A stretch of DNA of 50,921 bases from an uncultured Collinsella sp. Its GTDB lineage: Bacteria; Actinomycetota; Coriobacteriia; Coriobacteriales; Coriobacteriaceae. The notes beneath the pieces are model-generated. The model was not told where the DNA came from. It made no database searches and saw nothing but the letters and a program-made list of their open reading frames with translations. Every line of letters begins with the position of its first letter. Position 1 is the first letter of the stretch. The stretch covers positions 1-50,921 of the forward strand of contig CAAENY010000106.1 of NCBI GenBank assembly GCA_900757465.1. The letters run 5' to 3'. The translations under genes were made by a program, and so were the position numbers. Below, one piece after another: positions 16,185-23,333 of the stretch.

Positions 16185-17189
16185 TTATCGATTCTCGATG
16201 CTACCGATATTTTTGAGCTCGATGGAGATGAGGCCGTTAGGCTCATTGACGAACTCGATGTACTCGGAGTTGGAACCCATCTCGGCCGGGAAGCTGATCT
16301 CGATACCCGTGTCGGTACGAATCTTGTGATTGCGCACCGCCGCGCGTTCGACCTGCTTGCGCTCCACGGGCACACGCTCAGGCACCTTCTCCTCGGTCAG
16401 TGCCGCGCGCACGCTCTCCTTGATGACCGGCTCGTCCTCAAAGACCTCGTCGACGATATCCCAAGGCGGCAGCTCCTCGTCATCCTCGACCTTCTCGGCC
16501 ACAGCGGCCTTAACCTTTGCGAGCGCCACGGCCGTGTTGGCACCGTGCTCCCCGGCGACTTCCTCGACCACACGCGTCACGGTGTCGATGACCTCCTTGC
16601 CCGATACGCCCGTGTCGCACTGCAGCAGGCCATCGGGGATAAGCATACGGTCCTCGCCGGCGATCTTGCGTTTCTTGTCCACATAGCCGATCTCCATGGT
16701 GCTCGCGCGCACGATGGCATAGCTCGGCACCTTTTGCGAGGGGTTCGGCAGAATGGCGTAGTGGCGCGCGATGTCGTTGCGCACCTCCCCTTCCTCGCGG
16801 CCCACTTCGTGCATAAAGGCCTGCTTGGAGCCCAGCAGCATCACGGCAAACCAGCGGGCATCCTCATCGTCGTCAAAATCAGCCACGAGCACGTCGGTGG
16901 ACTCAGCTTTCTCGGCCTTGGTGAGTTCGGAAGAGATGAACTCCGCAATCTGCTGCGACAGGTCCACGAACTCACGCTCACCAAAGAAATAGCTCTTGAG
17001 CTCGCCGCCGAATGCGGAGTTCTCGGCAAACGTGGCACGCTTGTTATCGGCCGAAGTGCGCGCGCGACGCAGATGTGTGGTCACGAAGTTGCGGACAGTA
17101 CGGCTTTCGATATCCAACTCGCGCTGGCTCATGACGTTGACGGCAGAGTCAAAGTCCAGGATATGCAGAATCGCGTGATTGATTTTCAT
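16185..17189 (-). CDS. nucleoid-associated protein, NdpA/YejK (37-kDa NA) family
   Basis: About 334 residues. The N-terminus KINHAILHILDFDSAVNVMSQRELD and the following alpha-rich region match the 37-kDa nucleoid-associated family. The acidic middle (VEDDEELPPWDIVDEVFEDEPV) and a beta-rich end (TGIEISFPAEMGSNSEYIEFVNEPNG) follow. Family members bind DNA or nucleoid in Gram-negatives; in Gram-positives the role is unclear. Start at ATG 17189 (GGA 7 bases upstream) or 17198; neither has a strong site. Confidence 0.8.
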   Translation of the reverse strand: MKINHAILHILDFDSAVNVMSQRELDIESRTVRNFVTTHLRRARTSADNKRATFAENSAFGGELKSYFFGEREFVDLSQQIAEFISSELTKAEKAESTDVLVADFDDDEDARWFAVMLLGSKQAFMHEVGREEGEVRNDIARHYAILPNPSQKVPSYAIVRASTMEIGYVDKKRKIAGEDRMLIPDGLLQCDTGVSGKEVIDTVTRVVEEVAGEHGANTAVALAKVKAAVAEKVEDDEELPPWDIVDEVFEDEPVIKESVRAALTEEKVPERVPVERKQVERAAVRNHKIRTDTGIEISFPAEMGSNSEYIEFVNEPNGLISIELKNIGSIENR

Positions 17190-17263
17190 ATACGGCATTC
17201 CGTTCTAGATCGATTTCGGCACGAATCAGTATAGCGGTCGAGCCCGCCCCAGGCGCTTCGAAG

Positions 17264-17297
17264 ATTGGTGCATCGGGGACAGGTTGCTTGCACCAAT
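17264..17297. repeat. REP-like palindromic element, copy 1
   Basis: Perfect inverted ends ATTGGTGCA (17264-17272) and TGCACCAAT (17289-17297) enclose GGGGACAGGTT. A second copy in the same orientation lies at 18491-18521. Both flank the DUF2974 gene. Confidence 0.6.
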
Positions 17298-17299
17298 GG

Positions 17300-18460
17300 T
17301 TAGCGCAGGAGCTCGGACTGCCAAGCCTCGAGCTGTTCTGCCAAACTCTTGCCGGCAGCGGGCATGTCGATCTGAGGTCGTTTGGGCAGCAGTGCGCATT
17401 TAAGGATTGCTACGATGGTCTGCGAGACAAAGCGTCGTGTATCCTCGTCAAAGCCTTGCGCAGCCTGGAGCATCACGGGCAGGCTCTCGCGCAGATTCCC
17501 AGCGATATCCGCAAACCGCTCAGCACCCGTAGCCTCAAACACGGAGAACAACGCATCTACAAAACGCTCGCGTTCGCTAGGCGACACTGCAAGCAACATC
17601 TCGCGAATGGAACCATCAACGTATCGAGCACCGGCAGACAGGCGCTCACAGTACACGAAGTCGTGACCATCAACCACCCAGCTAAAGGGATTGTGCTGCA
17701 GCAGGCTGAACTCGGTGCTCTCAACGATGGCATAGTCCTCCTGTGTCTCGAACATCATGCCAAAGATCGACGACCGAGGTAGCGTCTTGTCGATTCGACC
17801 GGAAAGATCGGCAAAGGCGTTGCCGTTCAGAAACTCCTCGACGAAGCCCGGACCATCATGGGAATACGCCCGTTCGATTCGCTCACGGGCGACATCGGAG
17901 CACATCGCCGCACCGTACACCGCAAGGTTTCCGCCCTTGGAATGACCTCCGCACAAAAGCGGCCCGTCAATCGCATCCGCCGCCTCGTCCACATAACGTG
18001 CCGCGGATTCCTGGGCCGGCACAGGACACCGGAACGCCATGTTAAAGTCTTCTTTCCAGCCCACAATCGTACTATCGGTCCCCCGGAAGGAAAGATAACT
18101 AAACCCTGCCGGAAACCGGAACGCCATGGCTGCAAACTGCTCTGTCGCCACCACATCGCTCACGACACGATAGCCGCAAACGTGCACGCTACGGTAGCGA
18201 GGACTTGCTGCCACGGCCTCCAGCAAGGCCCTGCTCCCCTCTGGGTCCCACAAGTCGTCAATCATGTCCCGGTAGCACTCGGCACGCAGCAGCTCGCGTA
18301 CGTCTAGGCCCTGCCAGTTCGTCAGCTCCGCCATATCACCCGGCAAACGCAAATAGGACAACCACGCAAAGACCAGGCTGTCCACCGCGCAGAACGGCCG
18401 CTCCTCAAACGGATCAAACGCCGTCTGGGCATAGGTCAAAAAATTAGGCGAATCCGACAT
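17300..18460 (-). CDS. DUF2974 (Mbeg1-like) alpha/beta-hydrolase protein
   Basis: A 386-residue cytoplasmic protein with a lipase-like alpha/beta-hydrolase core. The nucleophile elbow is GGHSKGGN (a GxSxG variant) around residue 170, preceded by YLSFRGTDSTIVGWKEDFNM. This is the DUF2974 pattern, found widely in Firmicutes and Actinobacteria without a proven substrate. GGGAGG precedes ATG 18460. The gene stands alone, flanked by two short REP-like palindromes. Confidence 0.8.
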   Translation of the reverse strand: MSDSPNFLTYAQTAFDPFEERPFCAVDSLVFAWLSYLRLPGDMAELTNWQGLDVRELLRAECYRDMIDDLWDPEGSRALLEAVAASPRYRSVHVCGYRVVSDVVATEQFAAMAFRFPAGFSYLSFRGTDSTIVGWKEDFNMAFRCPVPAQESAARYVDEAADAIDGPLLCGGHSKGGNLAVYGAAMCSDVARERIERAYSHDGPGFVEEFLNGNAFADLSGRIDKTLPRSSIFGMMFETQEDYAIVESTEFSLLQHNPFSWVVDGHDFVYCERLSAGARYVDGSIREMLLAVSPSERERFVDALFSVFEATGAERFADIAGNLRESLPVMLQAAQGFDEDTRRFVSQTIVAILKCALLPKRPQIDMPAAGKSLAEQLEAWQSELLR

Positions 18461-18490
18461 GGCCCTCCCATCAACTATGGTGTATTGGGA

Positions 18491-18521
18491 TGGTGCATTG
18501 GGGTCAGGTTACTTTGCACCA
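18491..18521. repeat. REP-like palindromic element, copy 2
   Basis: Inverted ends TGGTGCA (18491-18497) and TGCACCA (18515-18521) enclose TTGGGGTCAGGTTACTT, closely matching copy 1 in sequence and orientation. A looser relative (CCTGTCCCTTTTTGG, opposite orientation) is at about 2705-2719. Confidence 0.6.
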
Positions 18522-18558
18522 AAAGGCGCCCGGGCCGTGTGGACCCGGACGCCTTCAT
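18519..18558 (-). terminator. terminator of the lactate dehydrogenase gene
   Basis: On the minus strand GAAGGCGTCCGGG pairs with CCCGGGCGCCTTTT, ending in TTTT, 30 bases after the ldh stop. It abuts the REP-like copy 2. Confidence 0.75.
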
Positions 18559-18586
18559 TGTAGCTTTTCGCTCTAGCGAGCTTGAT

Positions 18587-19537
18587 TTAGCAGGAGAAAT
18601 CGACGCTGTCGATGATGTCCTTGAGGGCCTTAGCGGAGACGGTGAGCTCATGCTGCTCGTCATCGTTCAGCGGCACGGGGACGCGGCAGACAACGCCGTC
18701 GCGGCCAACGACAGTCGGCATGGAGATGGCAAGATCGGACAGGCCATACTCGCCCACCATGAGCGAGGAGACAGGCAGAACGGTCTGCTCATCGCGCATA
18801 ACGGCGGTGCAGATGCGCTTGACGGCCATGGCGACGCCATAGTAGGTGGCGTGCTTCTTCTCGATGATGGTGTAGGCGGAGTTCTTGACGTCCTCAGCGA
18901 TGCGCTTCTCGGCAGCCTCATGCTCCAGATGACCGTGAAGCTCGCAGAAGGTGTTCAGCGGCACGCCGGCAACCTGGGCGCTGGACCAAGCGACAAACTC
19001 GGAGTCGCCGTGCTCACCCATGACATAGGCCTGGACATCGCGCGGGTCGACCTCGACGTGGGCGCCGAGCATCTGCTGCAGGCGACCGGTATCGAGCACG
19101 GTGCCGGAACCGATGACGTGGCCCTCGGGCAGGCCGGACATCTTGATGGCGGCGTAAGTCAGAACATCGACCGGGTTGGAGACGATGAGCAGAATGCCGT
19201 CGAAGCCGGACTTCTTAATCTCGGGGATAATGGAATTAAAGATGTTTACGTTCTTGTTGACCAGGTCCAGGCGGGTCTCACCGGGCTTCTGGGCAGCGCC
19301 AGCGGTGACGACGATCATGGCGGCGTCGGCGACATCGGAATGATCGCCGGCGTAGATCTTCATCGGCTCGGCGAACGTCATGCCGTGCGCGATATCCAGG
19401 GCCTCACCCTCGGCACGGTTCTTGTCCACGTCGATGAGGACCATCTCGGAGAACAGACCACTCTGCATCAGTGCGAACGCCGAAGACGAACCGACGAAAC
19501 CGCAGCCGACAATAGCGACCTTCTTCTCGTTAACCAT
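18587..19537 (-). CDS. ldh: L-lactate dehydrogenase
   Basis: NAD-dependent reduction of pyruvate to L-lactate in fermentation. The 316-residue protein has the Rossmann loop VGCGFVGSSSAFA, AGAAQKPGETRLDLV with the active-site-loop arginine, SNPVDVLTY and the catalytic histidine in GEHGDSE (about residue 176). GGGAG six bases before ATG 19537 decides the start; the upstream in-frame extension to 19615 is not supported. A terminator-like hairpin stands between it and the aminotransferase gene. Confidence 0.93.
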   Translation of the reverse strand: MVNEKKVAIVGCGFVGSSSAFALMQSGLFSEMVLIDVDKNRAEGEALDIAHGMTFAEPMKIYAGDHSDVADAAMIVVTAGAAQKPGETRLDLVNKNVNIFNSIIPEIKKSGFDGILLIVSNPVDVLTYAAIKMSGLPEGHVIGSGTVLDTGRLQQMLGAHVEVDPRDVQAYVMGEHGDSEFVAWSSAQVAGVPLNTFCELHGHLEHEAAEKRIAEDVKNSAYTIIEKKHATYYGVAMAVKRICTAVMRDEQTVLPVSSLMVGEYGLSDLAISMPTVVGRDGVVCRVPVPLNDDEQHELTVSAKALKDIIDSVDFSC

Positions 19538-19560
19538 TAGAAACTCCCATCTCTCTCCAC

Positions 19561-19595
19561 AAACAAGCCGCCCGGGAACGACCCGAGCGGCTTGC
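19561..19595 (-). terminator. terminator or attenuator just upstream of ldh
   Basis: AAGCCGCTCGGG pairs with CCCGGGCGGCTT on the minus strand, then GTTTGT. It ends 27 bases before the ldh start, between the co-oriented aminotransferase and ldh genes, so it may be a leader hairpin of ldh instead of a plain terminator. Confidence 0.6.
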
Positions 19596-19738
19596 CGTAA
19601 TCCCAATACATCCAATCGGGACTTTGATTATGCCCCTATTCGCAGCCAAAAATCGACCGTTTACCGAAATTGTTTGCAGTATTCGTAAAATAACTGCACG
19701 AAATCGGTTTCGAGCTATTGACGAGTCGAAATACCTTT

Positions 19739-20902
19739 CTAATACAGGCCCGCCTCGCGAATGGCCTCGACAGCCAAAGCAATCTGGTCGGGCGGCAGGA
19801 CCAGCGCCATGCGCACGTGTCCCTCGCCCGAAGGACCAAAGCTCGCGCCCGGCGTCACCACAACGCCGGCCTTCTCCATGAGCTCCTCGCAAAACGCCAT
19901 GGAATCGGTGCGACCACCGGGAAGCTTGGCCCACACAAACATAGAGCCATGCGCGTTGGGACGCTCCCAGCCCAGGCCCTCAAGACCGTCGCACAGGGCA
20001 TCGCGGCGCTCCTGGTACTTCAGACGCTGCGCCTCGACCTCATCGCGCGGACCGTTCAGGCAGGCGATGGCGGCCTTCTGAATCGGGAAGAACATACCGA
20101 AGTCGATCTGGCCGCGCAGCTTGGCAAAGGCCGAAACCACATCCTCGCGGCCGACCAAAAAGCCGATACGCGCACCGGTGACGTTAAACGACTTGGAGAG
20201 CGAGAAGAACTCAACGCCCACCTCGAGCGCGCCGGGATACTGCAAGAAGCTGCCGCCCGGCTCGCCGTCGAACACGATGTCGGAGTACGCGTTGTCATGG
20301 ACGATGAGCAGGTCGTGCTCGCGGGCGAAAGCGATAATCTCCTCGTAGACCTCGGGCGTGCCCACCGAGCCCACCGGGTTGGCGGGCAGCGACACGATCA
20401 TATACTTGGCACGATCGGCCACCTCGGGATCGATACCCGCCACATAGGGCAGGTAATTGTGCTCGGCAACCAGCGGATAGTACTCGAGCTTGGCATCGGC
20501 GATCTTGGCACCCGCCTCAAAGACCGGGTAGCACGGATCGGGAACCAGAATGGTGTCACCCGGATCGAGCAGGGCCAGGCCCAAATGGCCCACGCCCTCC
20601 TGCGTGCCGTTGCACGACTGCACCATGGACGGCGTAATGCCCGAAACGCCAAAGCGACGCTCATAGTAATCGCACACGGCCTGCTTGAGTTCGGGCAGGT
20701 CGCGCAGGGCATACTTCCACATCTCGGGATCTTGGGCTGCTTGCGTGAGCGCCTCGACCACGTGGTCGTACGGCTTAAAGTCGGGCGTGCCCACGCTCAT
20801 GTTGTAAATGGTCTTGCCCTGAGCCTTCAGCGCGAGCAATTTGTTGTTGAGCGAGGCGAAAACCTCCGCGCCAAAGCGGTCGAGACGCTGCGATGCCTGC
20901 AT
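19739..20902 (-). CDS. class I/II PLP-dependent aminotransferase (PatA/DapL-like)
   Basis: A 387-residue fold-I aminotransferase. Seen: N-terminal YNMSVGTPDFKPYD, SCNGTQEGVGHL, DPCYPVFEAGAKI, NPVGSVGT, HDNAYSDIVFDG and the PLP lysine in FSLSKSFNVTGARIGF. These match the group containing B. subtilis PatA and LL-diaminopimelate aminotransferases. Because the acetylase lysine pathway needs an N-acetyl-diaminopimelate aminotransferase and none is in the dap operon, this gene is a candidate; alanine or aromatic substrates are equally possible. AAAGGTGG precedes ATG 20902. A strong terminator lies 18 bases before the start. Confidence 0.85.
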   Translation of the reverse strand: MQASQRLDRFGAEVFASLNNKLLALKAQGKTIYNMSVGTPDFKPYDHVVEALTQAAQDPEMWKYALRDLPELKQAVCDYYERRFGVSGITPSMVQSCNGTQEGVGHLGLALLDPGDTILVPDPCYPVFEAGAKIADAKLEYYPLVAEHNYLPYVAGIDPEVADRAKYMIVSLPANPVGSVGTPEVYEEIIAFAREHDLLIVHDNAYSDIVFDGEPGGSFLQYPGALEVGVEFFSLSKSFNVTGARIGFLVGREDVVSAFAKLRGQIDFGMFFPIQKAAIACLNGPRDEVEAQRLKYQERRDALCDGLEGLGWERPNAHGSMFVWAKLPGGRTDSMAFCEELMEKAGVVVTPGASFGPSGEGHVRMALVLPPDQIALAVEAIREAGLY

Positions 20903-20920
20903 GGTGCCACCTTTCGATAT

Positions 20921-20952
20921 AAAAAACGCGGCGCTCCGACAAGAGCGCCGCG
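20921..20952 (-). terminator. terminator of nadE lying in the aminotransferase leader
   Basis: On the minus strand GCGGCGCTC pairs with GAGCGCCGC and is followed by GTTTTTT. The T-run ends only 18 bases before the aminotransferase ATG. Any promoter for that gene must either sit upstream and read through it or overlap it, so attenuation is possible. Confidence 0.8.
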
Positions 20953-21020
20953 CGATACGGGCCATCAGATTGCAAAAGTGTAACGCTTGCAACCCCCGCA
21001 TTGGTTCAATTTAGCCAACC

Positions 21021-23021
21021 TTAGTCAATTGGATTGAGCGCGTCGATCTGCGTAAGCCACAGACGCGAGCTGGCGTCACTCGGCATACGCCAATCGCCGC
21101 GCGGGCTGAGCGTCACCGAGCCCACCTTGGGGCCATCGGGCAGGCAGCTGCGCTTAAACTGCTGGGCAAAGAAGCGACGGTAGAACGTACGTAGCCACGT
21201 GTGGACGGTCTTGGCGTCGTAGACGCCCTCGAAGCTCTTGAGCGCCATGCGGTAGATCTTGCCCGGCTCAAAGCCAAAACGCAGCAGATAGTAGAGGAAG
21301 TAGTCGTGCAGCTCGTACGGGCCCACCAAATCCTCGGTCTTCTGCGCAATCTCGCCGTCGCCCGTGGGCGGCAGAAGCTCGGGGGACACCGGCGTATCGA
21401 GGATATCGAGCAAGACCTCAGCAATGCGCCCGCCAAAGACATCGGCGGCATAGCGCACCAGATGGCGCACAAGCGTCTTGGGCACGCTCGCGTTGACGGC
21501 GTACATGCTCATGTGGTCGCCGTTATAGGTAGCCCAGCCGAGCGCCAGCTCCGACAGGTCGCCCGTGCCGATGACAAAACCGCCAGCCTGGTTGGCCAGA
21601 TCCATCAGAATCTGCGTACGCTCGCGCGCCTGGCTGTTCTCGTAGGTCACGTCCTGCACGGCCGGATCATGCTCGATATCCTTAAAGTGCTGTTCCACGG
21701 CAGCATGGATCGAGACCTCGCGGAAGCTCACACCCAGGTCGCGAGCGAGCGACTCGGCATTCGACTTGGTGCGATGCGTCGTACCGAAGCCAGGCATGGA
21801 CACGGCTGTGATACCAGTGCGCGGCAGCCCCAGTGCATCGAAGGCACGCACGGTCACAAGCAGCGCTAGCGTGGAGTCCAAGCCGCCCGAAAGGCCGATG
21901 ACCGCAGCCTTGGTACCTGTGTGGGCAAGGCGGGTCTTGAGGCCCGCAGTCTGCAGATCGAGGATCGTCTCGCAGCGCTCGGCCAAGTCGCCGTGGTCGG
22001 CCGGCACGAAGGGCGCGCGGGGGAAGACACGGTCGATGTCGAGCGCATCGCGCAGGACAGGCTCTTCGGCGAGCGAGCCCTCAAACGAAAACTCAACGGT
22101 CGTGGCCTCCGGCGCATCGTCCGCGCGCGTCCACGTCGTCGAGCGACGGCGCTCGGCAACCAGGCGGTCAAGGTCAACGTCGGCGATGGCCATATCGCAG
22201 GTAAGCAGTTTGGTCGCGGCGAGCTTGGATCCGTTTTCGTAGATAAGGTTCTCGCCCGCAAAGACCATGTCGGTCGTGGACTCGCCCTCGCTCGCATCCG
22301 CGTAGGCATAGGCGCAGTACAGGCGCGCGCTCTGGTTGGATATGAGGCTGCGGCGATAGTCTGCCTTACCGATAATCTCGTCCGAAGCCGACGGGTTGAG
22401 AATCACCGTGGCACCGGCAAGCGCCATCTCGGTCGAAGGAGGTGCTGGCACCCACAGGTCCTCGCAAACCTCAACGCCCAACACCAGGTCCTCGACGCCC
22501 TCATCACAGCAACGGTAGACAAGCCCCGAACCCAGCGGAACCGGACCCTGACCGGCAAATTCAACCCACACGGGATCCGCAGGCGCCGGAGCAAACCAAC
22601 GGCGCTCATAGAACTCACCATAGTTGGGCAGATACTTCTTGGCCGTAAGGCCCAAAAGCTCGCCCGCGCAGCACACGGCGGCGCAGTTGTAGATATTCTC
22701 GGCCACCGCCACGGGAAGGCCGATGGTAAAGACAATCGGCAACTCGCGGGTTTCATCGAGAATATGTGCCAGTGCGGTCTCGCAGGCATGCAGTAATGTG
22801 CGGTTATGGAACAGATCGGCTGCGGTATAGCCAGTCAGATTAAGCTCGGGCAGCACCAGCGCGCGAACGCCGCGCTCGGCAGCCTCGCGAACAGCCGCCA
22901 GTGCAACCTCGGCATTGCCCTCGACATCAGCCACGCGAACCCGCGGCGATGCCGCCGCCACACGCAAAAAGCCATCGTTCTTATTAGCCGAAACGCAGCA
23001 TTGCCTTGTTGATCTGGACAC
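21021..23021 (-). CDS. nadE: glutamine-dependent NAD+ synthetase
   Basis: Last step of NAD synthesis: amidates nicotinate adenine dinucleotide using ammonia from glutamine. The 666-residue protein has an N-terminal nitrilase domain with its triad regions (Glu in VLPELNLTGY, Lys in LTAKKYLPNYGEFYERR, Cys in GVEVCEDLWVP). A C-terminal synthetase domain has the ATP loop GLSGGLDSTLAL, TGDLSELALGW and the late FYRRFFAQQFKRSCLPDGPKVGS. Start at GTG 23021 behind GAAGGGG; family proteins begin close to DGFLRVAAASP, which fits. A terminator follows the stop. Confidence 0.92.
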   Translation of the reverse strand: MSRSTRQCCVSANKNDGFLRVAAASPRVRVADVEGNAEVALAAVREAAERGVRALVLPELNLTGYTAADLFHNRTLLHACETALAHILDETRELPIVFTIGLPVAVAENIYNCAAVCCAGELLGLTAKKYLPNYGEFYERRWFAPAPADPVWVEFAGQGPVPLGSGLVYRCCDEGVEDLVLGVEVCEDLWVPAPPSTEMALAGATVILNPSASDEIIGKADYRRSLISNQSARLYCAYAYADASEGESTTDMVFAGENLIYENGSKLAATKLLTCDMAIADVDLDRLVAERRRSTTWTRADDAPEATTVEFSFEGSLAEEPVLRDALDIDRVFPRAPFVPADHGDLAERCETILDLQTAGLKTRLAHTGTKAAVIGLSGGLDSTLALLVTVRAFDALGLPRTGITAVSMPGFGTTHRTKSNAESLARDLGVSFREVSIHAAVEQHFKDIEHDPAVQDVTYENSQARERTQILMDLANQAGGFVIGTGDLSELALGWATYNGDHMSMYAVNASVPKTLVRHLVRYAADVFGGRIAEVLLDILDTPVSPELLPPTGDGEIAQKTEDLVGPYELHDYFLYYLLRFGFEPGKIYRMALKSFEGVYDAKTVHTWLRTFYRRFFAQQFKRSCLPDGPKVGSVTLSPRGDWRMPSDASSRLWLTQIDALNPID

Positions 23022-23151
23022 TGGAGGCCCCTTCTACCCTGAGATTCAGTCTAACGGACGTTCACATATCTCTAACTAGCCAAAGCAACCTCCCAGTTTA
23101 CTGAGACGCCAACCTGTGATAAGAGCATGTATTCCAAAAATATCTTTAATT

Positions 23152-23188
23152 AAAAAAGGAGAAATCGATAATCGACTTCTCCTTTAAG
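23152..23188 (-). terminator. terminator of the radical SAM/peptide operon
   Basis: On the minus strand AAAGGAGAA (and an inner TCGA/TCGA pair) folds with TTCTCCTTT, followed by TTTAATT. It lies 22 bases after the stop of the 36-residue peptide gene, so that gene is inside the transcript. Confidence 0.8.
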
Positions 23189-23209
23189 CGAGGCAAGTAA
23201 ATTCCGAAA

Positions 23210-23320
23210 CTAATGGCAGAATTTATCCATGTAGTCCTCAAAATCGAACACTTCTACCACGACGCCCTCTTCCTGAGACTCTTTCAGTTGCTCCAAGAGA
23301 TCTTTGTTAATAACGTCCAT
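23210..23320 (-). CDS. 36-residue peptide, candidate RiPP precursor
   Basis: A very short gene after the radical SAM gene. ATG 23320 is preceded by GAGGAGG with 7-base spacing, stronger than most sites in the window, and starts 13 bases after the radical SAM stop; TAA is at 23210-23212. The N-terminal half (from MDVINKDLLEQL) is charged and probably helical, as in a leader; residues 20-36 are VVVEVFDFEDYMDKFCH, rich in aromatic and acidic residues with one cysteine, and would be the core. There is no Gly-Gly and no Cys-rich core. I infer that it is the substrate of the adjacent enzyme; I know no named family matching it. Confidence 0.7.
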   Translation of the reverse strand: MDVINKDLLEQLKESQEEGVVVEVFDFEDYMDKFCH

Positions 23321-23333
23321 GCAGAAACCTCCT

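Noticed and set aside
18485..20983. Long + strand frames opposite ldh and the aminotransferase
   Set aside because: Shadows of genes with complete catalytic motifs; no ribosome sites of their own.
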